Both the position numbers and the translations under genes were made by a program. Of a stretch of 64,000 nucleotides of DNA, positions 27,980 to 40,337 are shown piece by piece (positions within the stretch are counted from its first letter, which is position 1; every line of letters begins with the position of its first letter). The notes beneath the pieces are model-generated. The model searched no databases. It had not been told where the DNA came from and saw nothing but the letters and a program-made list of their open reading frames with translations. Source of the stretch: CBDHHC01 sp050633205 (GTDB lineage: Bacteria; Pseudomonadota; Alphaproteobacteria; Rhizobiales; CBDHHC01); NCBI GenBank assembly GCA_050633205.1, contig JBOEGA010000050.1:1-64000 (forward strand), given 5' to 3'.

Positions 27980-28774
27980 CTATTCATCCCTAAATACAGC
28001 TGTGGCTGCAAGACCAGCAAAAACAGCGATAAGAACAGCTAGAATTCCGTAAAGCAGAGGGAAATCATAGGCCAGCCCGGTTACCATCTGCTCAAGACCC
28101 TGCTTCTGGATACGAAGAGGTCGTGAGGAAATTGAGACCAGTTGCCCATCATGGAACAGATAAACATCTGTATGGAAATTTCCGACAGGGACATTTGACG
28201 GCAACTTAATGTCAGCTCTGAACAGGCTGCGCCCGATTAATGTTACCCCATTGGGAACTTCATTATACAAGCCGTCTTTCTGCATGAGACGTACAATTGC
28301 AGCACTATATGGATCCGGCTCTCCGCCTTCGAGCTTTCCATGACTCTGTGCCAGATTGAGGGTTACAGAGTGAAAGCCAATGCCCATTAATACCCGGTCT
28401 TTCTGTTGTATGACCTGAGTAAGAGGCCTGTTACTAACTATTGAATAAAAACCGGGCACCTGCCTGTAACTTTTAGAGTTTGTATTGACCCATACACCAG
28501 CAACACGCTCCTTTTTGCGAACATGCACTATTCTATCGGGGCCCTTTACTACGATAACAACATCCAGTTTACCCTGAGCGGCGGCCTGTTTTTCTATCGC
28601 ACCAAACAACAGGATGCTTGTCCCGGTAAAATTCCAGTCGATGGGGATCTCCCTTTTAGAAAGATCTGTTGTCAGACTCTGGGCCCTGGCTGGTTGTACA
28701 TTGAGAGCATCAACCAAAAGGCAAGCAACAAAAGCCAGAATGCAAAGCATTATATTATTAAATCGGGCAAGCAT
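27980..28774 (-). CDS. TIGR02186 family membrane-anchored protein, TauE partner
   Basis: About 264 residues: signal peptide (MLARFNNIMLCILAFVACLLVDALNVQPARAQ), a soluble domain beginning IPIDWNFTGTSILLFGAIEK, and a C-terminal helix (LLYGILAVLIAVFAGLAATAVF). This is the TIGR02186 architecture, which travels with TauE/SafE permeases. Start at 28774 because GGAGGAGGA lies just upstream, inside the end of the permease gene. It probably forms an accessory periplasmic part of the exporter; this is inferred from linkage. Confidence 0.82.
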   Translation of the reverse strand: MLARFNNIMLCILAFVACLLVDALNVQPARAQSLTTDLSKREIPIDWNFTGTSILLFGAIEKQAAAQGKLDVVIVVKGPDRIVHVRKKERVAGVWVNTNSKSYRQVPGFYSIVSNRPLTQVIQQKDRVLMGIGFHSVTLNLAQSHGKLEGGEPDPYSAAIVRLMQKDGLYNEVPNGVTLIGRSLFRADIKLPSNVPVGNFHTDVYLFHDGQLVSISSRPLRIQKQGLEQMVTGLAYDFPLLYGILAVLIAVFAGLAATAVFRDE

Positions 28775-28776
28775 TG

Positions 28777-29703
28777 CTATCCTCCTCCTGCCCGGTAACT
28801 TATTGTAAACAGCTCTGCTGGTTTGGCGATAAGCTCGTAGCCCATACGCATGCAAACGATTAAAACCAGCAGAGCCAGTATTGCACGCAACTGCTCTCCC
28901 TTCAGCTTCAACCCTGCACGCACCCCAAACTGAGCGCCAATCACTCCCCCAACCATTAATAAAAATGAAAGCACAATATCAATGGTATGGTTTTGAGTTG
29001 CATGTAAAACGGTTACAAATGCCGTTACAAAAACAATCTGAAACAAGGATGTACCGACAACCACACTTGTTGGAACGCGCAGCAGGTATATCATAGCCGG
29101 AACCATGATAAAGCCTCCCCCCACGCCCATTACAGCAGTCAGCAGGCCAATAAACAAACCGATTACAAATGGCGGAATTACACTTATATACAGTTTGGAG
29201 CGATGGAAACGCATTTTCAGGGGAAGACCATGCATCCAGCTGTGTCTTCCAGAAATGTTATGGGGAACAGGATTACCATTTCTGGATCTGGCAATTACAT
29301 TCAGGCTCTCAACCAGCATAATTGTACCGACGGTGCCCAGAAATATTACATAGCTCAGTCCTATAATCAGGTCTACCTGACCAGACTGCTTCAACAGTTT
29401 TACTAAGCCCACTCCCAAAAAGGACCCCAGAAGTCCACCGATGAGAAGTATCGTTCCCATACGGATATCGACATTTCCTCTTTTCCACTGAGCATATGCC
29501 CCTGATACAGAAGTGGCTACAATCTGATTGGCACCATTTGCTACTGCAACCATTGGAGGAATGCCGGAAAAAATCAGAAGTGGTGTCAGCAAAAATCCTC
29601 CACCAACGCCAAACATTCCAGAGAGGAACCCGACAGCACCTCCCATCCCGAGAATAGTGATTATCTGAACTGAAATTTCAACAATTGGCAGATAGACCTG
29701 CAT
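28777..29703 (-). CDS. TauE/SafE family sulfite/organosulfonate exporter
   Basis: 308 residues from ATG 29703 (GGAAG 8 bases upstream), about eight helices in two repeats. Each repeat opens with the family motif: GFLSGMFGVGGGFLLTPLLI and GLLTAVMGVGGGFIMVPAMIY. Members export sulfite, sulfoacetate or related anions. The next gene starts 2 bp after the stop, so the two are translated together. Confidence 0.88.
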   Translation of the reverse strand: MQVYLPIVEISVQIITILGMGGAVGFLSGMFGVGGGFLLTPLLIFSGIPPMVAVANGANQIVATSVSGAYAQWKRGNVDIRMGTILLIGGLLGSFLGVGLVKLLKQSGQVDLIIGLSYVIFLGTVGTIMLVESLNVIARSRNGNPVPHNISGRHSWMHGLPLKMRFHRSKLYISVIPPFVIGLFIGLLTAVMGVGGGFIMVPAMIYLLRVPTSVVVGTSLFQIVFVTAFVTVLHATQNHTIDIVLSFLLMVGGVIGAQFGVRAGLKLKGEQLRAILALLVLIVCMRMGYELIAKPAELFTISYRAGGG

Positions 29704-29718
29704 AACGGCTTCCAACAC

Positions 29719-30244
29719 AAATAAAAATTCGGAACATTGATTTAGACCTGCCCTGAATCAGGCACGGCCTACAGACCATATAGTGCATATAAGTCAGCTA
29801 GCTGATACTCACAATTTCGTAAAAAAGAGCCCCCAGGGCAGAAGTACTCTACTGCCAATATCGGCTTAATAATCCAAGTACTCTATTTTGTAACGATACC
29901 TGACCTATATAAGTCTCCGACTCTTTATCTAAATCCCGATTCTATAAGATTTTTTTAATTTGGCGGAGAACTAATTTTGATCATCATATACCACAAAAAT
30001 CAGTCAAACCAAACGGTATGCAGATATTTACTGCTGACAAATGGTATATGTCCCCATTCTTTAGTTTAATTCACCGCACCATGCCTGACAGCGAACCAGA
30101 ATGAGAGCCTGTACATATTGAGAAGAGCAGGAAAATCAGTAAATAGGATTAATACTTTTGTTCATCAGACGTGACAAAGGCAGACTTGTCCTGACAGCAA
30201 TCAAAACTGAACATTTGCTCTGATGATGTAATCAGGCCTGAGAT
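29719..30244. other. 526-bp intergenic region, nothing recognised
   Basis: AT-rich spacer between the TauE gene start and the 3' end of the PodJ-like gene, so it holds the TauE promoter and perhaps a terminator. I see no convincing ORF, hairpin or repeat. Confidence 0.5.
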
Positions 30245-33200
30245 CTAACTTGCCTGACCGTTTAGAATTGAGATTAGTCTATCAGTGACCGTGCCGGTTG
30301 CTTCCATACCATTCAGCAATTGAAACGACTTAACAGCCTCACGGGTTTTGGGGCCAATCTGCCCATCGACAGGCCCAACATCGTACCCAAGTTTATTTAA
30401 CATCCGCTGTGCATTATATACTTTGGAATTTCCAAAAGGAGGCATTATGCTTCCTGTATAAACCAAAACTTCTTCTTCTGTGAGATTTGCTGATTTGTTC
30501 GGCGTTTGTCTGGACCATCTTGCAATTTCAGCCTCAGCGGTGAATATCTCGTCCTTAGTCATGTTGTTCTTTAAGTCAGTAAGTTGTTCAGCCGCATTTT
30601 TTACTCCTCTGGCAAGGGCTAAAGTAAACCATTTATATGCCTGAGGTTTGTCTATCTGAACGCCGATACTGTTTTTATATAATATTCCCAAATTATACTG
30701 GCTTCCGGAATGGCCATAATTTGCAGCCTGCTTAAACCACAAAATCGCTTCGTTATAATTTGGTTTGGACACTGTCGGCTGCGCGTATAGCACAGCCAGG
30801 TTATGCATTGCTTCTACGTTACCCCTGTTTGCAGCACGGAGGTACCAGGTTCTGGCTTTTGCAATATCTTTCTGTACACCGAGCCCCCGCTCAAAGAGTA
30901 TGCCCAGATTAAATTGAGCCGGAGCGAAACTCTGAGAAGCGGAACGGGTGAGCCAACGGCGGGCTGCCGCGTAGTTCTGCTTAACTCTATCGCCTCGCAA
31001 GTACCTCATTGCGACGGAGAACTGTGCCTTGAAGTTTCCACTCGCAGCAGCTGTTCTCAAAGACATTGATCCAATCTGTTCTGGTGGCAGGGTTACCTGA
31101 TGCACACCATTTATCAGCTTTGGAGACAGCTGCTTTATATATTGTGGCCGATCTGTTTTGACAGGAACAGCAGCAGATACGGTCTTTCTATCTGCTCCTT
31201 CAATAACAGGAAGATTACCCAGATTGTATTTGTTAACAGTTGGACTGCCTGCTGACTGACCTACCCTGTATAGCTGCATTCTTTTTGAGCCATCTGTTAT
31301 GACTGTTAACCCGGCAACCGTTTCTTCTTTTACGCTTTCTGTTTTTTCATTTACCTGCTGCGGTTTGTCTGCCTCGATTACCGCTACTCTCTTTGTCAGT
31401 ACCTCCTGATTACCTGTTTTTGACAGGTCCTGCTCTTTTACTGGTCTGTCAGAAGGGCTTATTACAGGAATAACTTTTTGTATTTCGTACCTGTCTGCAG
31501 GTATCCGGTCACCGGAAGAAATGGTCTCTGTCTGGTTACGGTTCCTGATTGGTATGCGGAAGCTGTCACGCCCTGTGGCCCCTGTTGAATACTGACTGCG
31601 TCCGGAGGTGTTCTGTCCCTGTTGCAGGCTTCCATTACGGGGTTGTATATTCCGCTGCTGTCTTACAGCTGATGGTACAACTCTGGATCCCAGGACTTTA
31701 TTGCCATCTCTGGCAAACTGTGCCGGTTTACTGACGCCTGGAGAAGAGAGTTCCTTAAATAAAATTCCTATGCAAATCAGCATCAGACTTATAGCGCCAA
31801 TCACGAAGACTGATGTGGAGGATGGTGGTCTGAAAGAGAAAATCCGCTTTTTCAGATCTGCTCCCTTACCTACCATTCGGCCAGTCTGTTCACGAATTCT
31901 GTCAAGAACTCCTTCATTCTCGATTTCTATTCCGGGGTGCCCTGGTGGCTCAGCCTGATTTCTTTCAAAAGCGGCCTGAGACGCACGTCTGGCTGCGGCG
32001 ACATAATCCTGGTTATGGGGAGTGTCAGCTCCAATTGAAGGGGCGAAGTGAGGTTGCTCTGATGATGCTTCAAAAAGAGGCTCCTGCGCCATCAATGGAG
32101 GTGGCAAGAATTCCTTCTGATGACTTAAATCATTCGGGTCGGAGGGAGCAGAGGTTACCTGATCGTCAGAACGATCTTCTATTACCTCATTAACAGAAAG
32201 CTCTAACTCATCGTGAAAGCTATCACTTTCCTCTTCTTCTTCAGGAAGCTTTTCCTCTATTTCAAAATCGGTGTTTTTTTTTAGATCCGGAGCTGAGAAT
32301 GCTTTTTCAAGCCTTATCTGTTCTTCAATATTGCTGAGACGACCAGACATTGACTGCAAGGTCTCATTTACAGCATTAATGTTATTTGAATCTTCTCCTG
32401 AATGTCGACGGCGCTCTGCACTAATAGCGGAAATTGAGCGCTGAATTTCATTAAGGCGTTCATCACTAATGCCTGTTTCGAAACTCTTACCAACTTTAGA
32501 AGCTATTATATCAGCGATCTGAACACTCTTCTCCTCCAGAATTCTGGAAGCGACATCAGCAAAGGAGTTGCTCATATCATTCTGTAGAAAGAGTTCAGGT
32601 TTGTTTCTTTCGACGAGATCTATAAGTTTGACGAGCTGACTTTCCATAGCCTCGACACGGGCAGCATTTGCTTCTGCCTTGCGTACGTAATCGGTCAGTG
32701 CGTCAATGCGCTGCTCAATACTGCTGAAGGAATCCTTCTGATCATTTGAGGATAACCAGCTCTCAAATTTATGCGCAAGCTCATCGAACCTGGTTGAAAT
32801 TTCCTCGCGTTCCTGGATGTCACGGTTATTATGCGCGAGTGTATCTTCCAGCCTGGAAGCTATCAGCGCAAACCTTGCCTCCAGATTTTCTTCAGATGGC
32901 TGTGACTTCGCTTCTTTCTGCAAGGGAGCAGCATATTCTTTTGCGGGAACTTCCCCTGCCTTCGCCGGTCTCGGTTTCTGAGCCTGTGGGGACTGTTTAA
33001 CAGGTTCCTGTATAGCGGGTGCAGCTTCTGCGGGGGCACTTTCATCTTCCTGGTCATTTTTTATAACAGGTGAGAAATGCTCTGCCAGAGATGCCAGTCG
33101 CTGAGGTTCAAGATGGCTGTTATTATCATATCCAGAAGCCTGAATTTTATGCTCTATGCCATAGTCTGCAAGCCGCTGTCGTTCTTCAGCTGACTTCCCA

Positions 33201-33883
33201 GCTACTTCCTGATGTGGGGTATCTAGAAATGCCTGATGTGCTTCCAGCTCTGAAGGATCAAAGTCTCCATCCTGCTCCAACTGATCTGTAACGGCAAATG
33301 TTATATCAGCATCTTCGACAAGAGGTTCCCGGGCTGCTGGTGGTGCCTGCACTGTGGTTTCAGCACGCGGAGCCTGTTGCTCCTGTGTTTTCCCGGAGGC
33401 ATCCTGCTGTAATTGTTCCGTCCTGACCGGATCTGTATTTTTCCCAGTTTCTTCCTGGATGTCCGCTTTGGGTGTATTCTGTTCTTTTAATTTTTCTGCT
33501 GAGGAAACTGTGTCTGCAAGTGCCTCGATACGGCCTTCAAGGTTGTCGGCATTAATTGCCCGCCCGTGAGATATAATCTCAATACGGTCTGATAACCCGG
33601 CGATCTGTGTTTCTATTTTCTCAAGCGCTTCAGCGTCAACATCTTCCTTGCCTGATTTGGCTTCGCTGGTTTGTTCACTTAGGGAGGTTAATCGAGCCTG
33701 CATCTCCTGCAAAGTATCTGTGTTTGAGCGTTCAGCATCATCGATCTGATCGACGATCTGACGCAGCACAGAACCCAGCTTATGTGGCTCTCTGGCAGCT
33801 TCAACTTCGCAGACAGTACTCATGTCACTCTTCTCTTCTTCCTGGGAAGAGCTTTTATTATTTTTTAACTCCTTCTTCGCCAT
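30245..33883 (-). CDS. PodJ-like polarity protein (coiled coil, membrane helix, Sel1 repeats, peptidoglycan-binding domain)
   Basis: 1212 residues from ATG 33883 (GGTGGAG upstream). Order: acidic, low-complexity cytoplasmic part with coiled coils (about 20-120, 330-540); membrane helix STSVFVIGAISLMLICIGILF (about 688-708); periplasmic linker; about four Sel1 repeats (AAASGNFKAQFSVAMRYLRGD, SASQSFAPAQFNLGILFERGL, AANRGNVEAMHNLAVLYAQP, AANYGHSGSQYNLGILYKNS; about 950-1095); and PG_binding_1 at the end (AQRMLNKLGYDVGPVDGQIGPKTREAV). This is the architecture of Caulobacter PodJ, which recruits pole-specific proteins. A CtrA-type site lies upstream. Orthology is inferred from architecture. Confidence 0.8.
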   Translation of the reverse strand: MAKKELKNNKSSSQEEEKSDMSTVCEVEAAREPHKLGSVLRQIVDQIDDAERSNTDTLQEMQARLTSLSEQTSEAKSGKEDVDAEALEKIETQIAGLSDRIEIISHGRAINADNLEGRIEALADTVSSAEKLKEQNTPKADIQEETGKNTDPVRTEQLQQDASGKTQEQQAPRAETTVQAPPAAREPLVEDADITFAVTDQLEQDGDFDPSELEAHQAFLDTPHQEVAGKSAEERQRLADYGIEHKIQASGYDNNSHLEPQRLASLAEHFSPVIKNDQEDESAPAEAAPAIQEPVKQSPQAQKPRPAKAGEVPAKEYAAPLQKEAKSQPSEENLEARFALIASRLEDTLAHNNRDIQEREEISTRFDELAHKFESWLSSNDQKDSFSSIEQRIDALTDYVRKAEANAARVEAMESQLVKLIDLVERNKPELFLQNDMSNSFADVASRILEEKSVQIADIIASKVGKSFETGISDERLNEIQRSISAISAERRRHSGEDSNNINAVNETLQSMSGRLSNIEEQIRLEKAFSAPDLKKNTDFEIEEKLPEEEEESDSFHDELELSVNEVIEDRSDDQVTSAPSDPNDLSHQKEFLPPPLMAQEPLFEASSEQPHFAPSIGADTPHNQDYVAAARRASQAAFERNQAEPPGHPGIEIENEGVLDRIREQTGRMVGKGADLKKRIFSFRPPSSTSVFVIGAISLMLICIGILFKELSSPGVSKPAQFARDGNKVLGSRVVPSAVRQQRNIQPRNGSLQQGQNTSGRSQYSTGATGRDSFRIPIRNRNQTETISSGDRIPADRYEIQKVIPVISPSDRPVKEQDLSKTGNQEVLTKRVAVIEADKPQQVNEKTESVKEETVAGLTVITDGSKRMQLYRVGQSAGSPTVNKYNLGNLPVIEGADRKTVSAAVPVKTDRPQYIKQLSPKLINGVHQVTLPPEQIGSMSLRTAAASGNFKAQFSVAMRYLRGDRVKQNYAAARRWLTRSASQSFAPAQFNLGILFERGLGVQKDIAKARTWYLRAANRGNVEAMHNLAVLYAQPTVSKPNYNEAILWFKQAANYGHSGSQYNLGILYKNSIGVQIDKPQAYKWFTLALARGVKNAAEQLTDLKNNMTKDEIFTAEAEIARWSRQTPNKSANLTEEEVLVYTGSIMPPFGNSKVYNAQRMLNKLGYDVGPVDGQIGPKTREAVKSFQLLNGMEATGTVTDRLISILNGQAS

Positions 33884-34463
33884 AAATTCTCCACCCCAAA
33901 AAGTCGCATTCACTGCTTGTGCTTGTACGCGCCAATCAAAGGATAAAGCAGGAGCTATCTAAAAAGCCCGACCCGAACATCTGACAAAATCGATTAACAC
34001 GTACCTTGACCCTGTACATGTTTTTCGCACCAGACATAAAAACCTTCAGCTTTATATGAAATGCAAACAAGCAGTTAATTTTAAGTTAATATATAATAAA
34101 ACAAGTAGCTTAAATAGGGGGTTAGTCCCCTTTTATATGGATAAACTTACTCAAGGGACTATTTCAGTCGCAACTTGACAAGGGAAACGCAAAATCGAAT
34201 CGGATTTTCTTTCATGTAGTTTATTATCCATAACAGCCAATCCTTTAATAATTATAGATAAAGATATTTCTGCAAAATCCAGCTTCCATATTTACTTTTT
34301 GTGCTATCTTTTTTTGCGCTCCATGCGAAAATTTGTTGATATTAACATCTGTTAAATCTCTATATGAGCGGATCTCAATTCAAAAATTTCAATCCTGAAT
34401 GAAAACTGATTTTTTGGAAAGATTCGCGCCAGTTCGGAAAGACCGAATTGCAATATCCGGCAG
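33884..34463. other. promoter region of the PodJ-like gene
   Basis: About 580 bp of AT-rich DNA. It contains the CtrA-type site at 34075-34089 and no credible ORF. Confidence 0.5.
34075..34089 (-). promoter_or_regulatory. CtrA-binding site candidate upstream of the PodJ-like gene
   Basis: On the minus strand it reads TTAACTTAAAATTAAC, an exact TTAA-N7-TTAAC CtrA consensus (the trailing C is at 34074). It lies about 190 bp before the start codon in the same orientation as the gene. Confidence 0.6.
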
Positions 34464-34511
34464 AAAAAATAAAAAACCGGCTTGAGTTTAATGCGGTTAA
34501 ACTCAAGCCGG
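34464..34511 (-). terminator. strong intrinsic terminator of the lipoprotein hydrolase gene
   Basis: Perfect 14-bp stem CCGGCTTGAGTTTA (34477-34490) / TAAACTCAAGCCGG (34498-34511) with a 7-nt loop, followed on the minus strand by TTTTTTATTTTTT. Confidence 0.92.
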
Positions 34512-34567
34512 CTGTGGGCCTTGTCTACTGTGAACAGATAAGGCTAAGAGAATTCTGTGTTCAGGTT

Positions 34568-36295
34568 TTAATGTTCCATGGTTCTGGTAACATCATCCGG
34601 GACTGTGGTTCCATTGATGATTATAGTTTTGTTTTTGCGAAACGCCCAATACTGCCCGCCAGAAGCCAGGACCGGTTGAAGCCCTGGACGGTCTTTCGGA
34701 CGGCGGCCATATCTGATCAGTGCGAGCATATCAGTGATTATTGTGGGCACCTCAGCAAAATAAGCATGTCCGAACAGACTGGTATCAATGCCTGTGGCAT
34801 CAATAGTATCGACGCCCTTTACGACAACCAGATTATTCCCGGCATCTCCGGCACGAGGCTCACCGTGAATAGCCCTCGACCACTGCAATGCCCGGTCATC
34901 TGCTGAGGCATAGAGTGTAACATTGCGGGCAGCTTTCACCAGTTTGGGGGCAATATCTCTTTTAAAGACTTCAGCATCAATATCAGGGGCCGCAAGCAGA
35001 ACCTCTTTGAAACGCTTCCGCACTGAAGGCATTTCAGTGACAAGCTCCGCTACAGCCCCTGTAAGCGCTCTGGCTCCCATACTGTGTGCTATCAAATAGA
35101 TGTTTTTTGCGTCTGACCGTTTTACAAAATCTTTCAGGAAGCGTTTCAGGTTAGACTGTGTCCAGCGAACATTGGCTTCATCACGCGTATAGTCCTTGTA
35201 ACCACCACGGGATGGCCAACTATAGAAAATGGGAGCTCCGTCGAAACGGAGGTCATAAGCGATCTGAGCAGTACGCTTTGCGGCTTCATGGAATTCAATA
35301 TTGTAACCATGAATAAAAATGAATGCGTTTTTACCATGAGACAGTTTTACATTATTTCTGACATCCTGGAAAAAGCGGGTTTTGCTTCTGCGATTAACAT
35401 TCTTCAGCACTACATGTTTTTTTGAACTTGAGCTGAATTCCAGACGCCAGATCGATGGCGCTTCAATCTCTCCCATTTTGTGATTACGGGGAATACTGAT
35501 TTCGCAAGTACCATAACTGATTGAAGACCGTTTTATGCCATAAACTTTCCTGGGAGAAGACTGCCCAGACAGATTCCTGTCCGTTGCATAATGCACTTTC
35601 ACCACAGCGAATGCCTTTTCCCCCTCACCAAGAATATCTGCATTTAGTGCGGTTCGTTTTGCAGGCTGTTTTATGTCTTTATCAGCCCTGTCAATATGCA
35701 TAGCAAGTAATTGTTTTTTATCTTCTTTTTTTACTTCAGCAAGTTCGGGAGACTGTTGCTTTTCAGTGTTTTTTTCTATATTTATGTTGTTCTCAGTACG
35801 GGTATTCGTTTCAGGTTTTCTTTCCTTCTGAGCAGATTCAAGCGTGATTTTTCTGGTTTCACTACTATTTGCAGGAGTATCTTTACTCTCGCTTTCGGAA
35901 GCTTGCTCTGCCTCCTTGATCTGCATATTTTTTTCTTTATCTTTTTCCTGTATTTGCTCAGGTTTAACTGTATCAGAAGGCTCTTTATCAGAAGATTTCT
36001 GAGTGTTAAGCACGTTATCCAGTTTTCTGGTGTGCGGCACCTGTTTGACTACAGTTTTTTTCTGCAGTCTTGCTATACGTATTCTCTTCTTTTTTATTTT
36101 TGCAGGACGATAGGAAACAGACCTGTTTTTGCGTCGGTAAGAAGCACTTTTGTATGCTGCCTTATTCTGTAGGTGGGTATCCTTCAGGGAGCCTCCTCTT
36201 CCGCTAAAGTGACCACGCCCATGATCATCAAAAGCACACCCGGCCAACGCCGGAATGAGAAGACAAAATAATATAAAGACAAATTTCCTGCACAT
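34568..36295 (-). CDS. lipoprotein alpha/beta hydrolase (DUF900 family)
   Basis: 575 residues. Lipoprotein signal MCRKFVFILFCLLIPALAGC (lipobox LAGC, Cys20), then a Lys/Glu/Gln-rich linker of about 190 residues long enough to span the periplasm, then a DUF900 hydrolase domain from about 220. Oxyanion motif FIHGYN (about 326), nucleophile elbow IAHSMGARAL (Ser about 404), and a late acidic and histidine region (ASADDRALQWS; SLFGHAYFAE). Substrate unknown; an esterase or lipase acting in the envelope is likely. Stands alone with its own terminator. Confidence 0.85.
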   Translation of the reverse strand: MCRKFVFILFCLLIPALAGCAFDDHGRGHFSGRGGSLKDTHLQNKAAYKSASYRRKNRSVSYRPAKIKKKRIRIARLQKKTVVKQVPHTRKLDNVLNTQKSSDKEPSDTVKPEQIQEKDKEKNMQIKEAEQASESESKDTPANSSETRKITLESAQKERKPETNTRTENNINIEKNTEKQQSPELAEVKKEDKKQLLAMHIDRADKDIKQPAKRTALNADILGEGEKAFAVVKVHYATDRNLSGQSSPRKVYGIKRSSISYGTCEISIPRNHKMGEIEAPSIWRLEFSSSSKKHVVLKNVNRRSKTRFFQDVRNNVKLSHGKNAFIFIHGYNIEFHEAAKRTAQIAYDLRFDGAPIFYSWPSRGGYKDYTRDEANVRWTQSNLKRFLKDFVKRSDAKNIYLIAHSMGARALTGAVAELVTEMPSVRKRFKEVLLAAPDIDAEVFKRDIAPKLVKAARNVTLYASADDRALQWSRAIHGEPRAGDAGNNLVVVKGVDTIDATGIDTSLFGHAYFAEVPTIITDMLALIRYGRRPKDRPGLQPVLASGGQYWAFRKNKTIIINGTTVPDDVTRTMEH

Positions 36296-36582
36296 AGTCG
36301 CTGCCCAATATTTTGCGGATCAGCTCCCGGAATACGCGGAACAATATCGATGTAAAATGAAAAAACATCGAATCGGAAACAGTACCAACCGCTACTGCCA
36401 TTTATGACAGAACGAATTAATCACGAAGATGTACTTTTGCCTGATTCGGGGAATGGTTTAAGAGAGGTTAACAAGATATCCAAAGTTTAACCTTGATAAT
36501 ACACAGAAGAATAAAGAATATGCCAAACTGTTACTTAATTATGACAAAGTTTTATTTGGCATATTCTTTTATATTTTAGAAA

Positions 36583-39084
<2,502 letters not shown>

Positions 39085-39116
39085 TTATATAGGATTCTAC
39101 ACAAAATTTAGTCTCT

Positions 39117-40325
39117 TTAGGGACCGACTTTGCCGTTGTCCACGGTAAAGAACTGTGCATTTTCCCCAAAACTGGCAAACATCTCACTATCAGTGCCTGT
39201 CATCCAGGCCTGAACGCCTAAATCCAGTATTTCTGCGAATAGCCCCGCCCTTCGTTCTTCATCAAAATGGGCAGCTATTTCATCGAGCAGAACAATTGGT
39301 GCGGCACCGCTGTTAATTTGTTTTACCAGTTCTGTATGGGCTAGAACCAGACCTACAAGCAAGGCTTTCTGCTCACCTGTTGAACAATACCGGGCTGGCA
39401 TTGCTTTGGGTCCGTGGTTTACCAGTAGATCACTTCTGTGAGGTCCTGTCAAAGTGCGTTTAGCCGCACGATCTCTCATTCTTCCCTGTGCCAGCGCCCG
39501 GATATACAGATCTTCCGCTTCAACTGCCGGATAATCTGCCAACCAGGTCTCAAGATCGCCCTCCAGGCTTAGCTCAGCCCAGGGAAATGTATTATTTTTG
39601 CTCTCTTTACGCGTATAAATTGTGCCAGCCAACTGAGCTATGGCCTCGCAACGGGTCGCTGCAATAGACACACCGATTTCAGCCATCTGAACTTCAAGGC
39701 CTTCAAACAGTACAGGCTGGATATTGTCAGCTTCCAGAAGTTTGTTACGCTGGCGCATTGCCCGCTCGAACTGGTTAATCCGTTTTTGATAGCCGGGATC
39801 AAAGCAGGAGATCAGTTTATCGAGGAAACGACGGCGTTCTGACGCCGGACCAGTGAACAGGCCATCCATTGCCGGGGTCAGCCAGCTTATATGGAGATAG
39901 TCAGATAGTGCATTTGTGCTGGAAGGTTCGCCATCCACACGAACGATGCGGCTTGCTCTTTCGCCCATCTGAGATTTAGGACTAAGGCCTGTGCCTATTG
40001 TGAAATCACCATGAGCTGTATGAATTTTTGCTGATATTGCCCAGGGTGTTGAGCTGTTCATCTTTGCCAGATCTGCATAGGCTGCACGCCTCAGACCTGT
40101 TCCTGATGAATAAAGGGATACAGCTTCCATGAGATTGGTTTTGCCGGAACCGTTTGATCCGGTCAGAACAATCGGGCGCTGGTCCGGCTCAATAGTAAGG
40201 CTTGAGTAGTTCCGGTAGGATGTGAGAGACAGTCGGGATATCCAGCAGCGATCAGCCTGTAAATCCATAGAAGCTGATGCTGTTTCGCTGTTATTATTAT
40301 TGATATCCAGAGACTCCAAACTCAT
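39117..40325 (-). CDS. recF: DNA replication and repair protein RecF
   Basis: 402 residues. Walker A GSNGSGKTNLMEAV near residue 58, ABC-type signature STGEQKALLVGLVLAHTE, and Walker B IVLLDEIAAHFD. It loads RecA at gaps with RecOR. It begins 12 bp after dnaN and was probably cotranscribed with it. The N-terminus carries about 27 extra residues (SLDINNNNSETASASMDLQ) before the usual start, so a downstream Met (about residue 20) is possible. Confidence 0.95.
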   Translation of the reverse strand: MSLESLDINNNNSETASASMDLQADRCWISRLSLTSYRNYSSLTIEPDQRPIVLTGSNGSGKTNLMEAVSLYSSGTGLRRAAYADLAKMNSSTPWAISAKIHTAHGDFTIGTGLSPKSQMGERASRIVRVDGEPSSTNALSDYLHISWLTPAMDGLFTGPASERRRFLDKLISCFDPGYQKRINQFERAMRQRNKLLEADNIQPVLFEGLEVQMAEIGVSIAATRCEAIAQLAGTIYTRKESKNNTFPWAELSLEGDLETWLADYPAVEAEDLYIRALAQGRMRDRAAKRTLTGPHRSDLLVNHGPKAMPARYCSTGEQKALLVGLVLAHTELVKQINSGAAPIVLLDEIAAHFDEERRAGLFAEILDLGVQAWMTGTDSEMFASFGENAQFFTVDNGKVGP

Positions 40326-40337
40326 CTATGGGACCTG

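Noticed and set aside
34448..34906. Plus-strand ORF opposite the lipoprotein hydrolase
   Set aside because: It runs through the strong terminator of the hydrolase gene and is antisense to a conserved domain.
36458..36472. CtrA-like TTAA...TTAAC upstream of the lipoprotein hydrolase gene
   Set aside because: The spacer is 6 bases, not 7.
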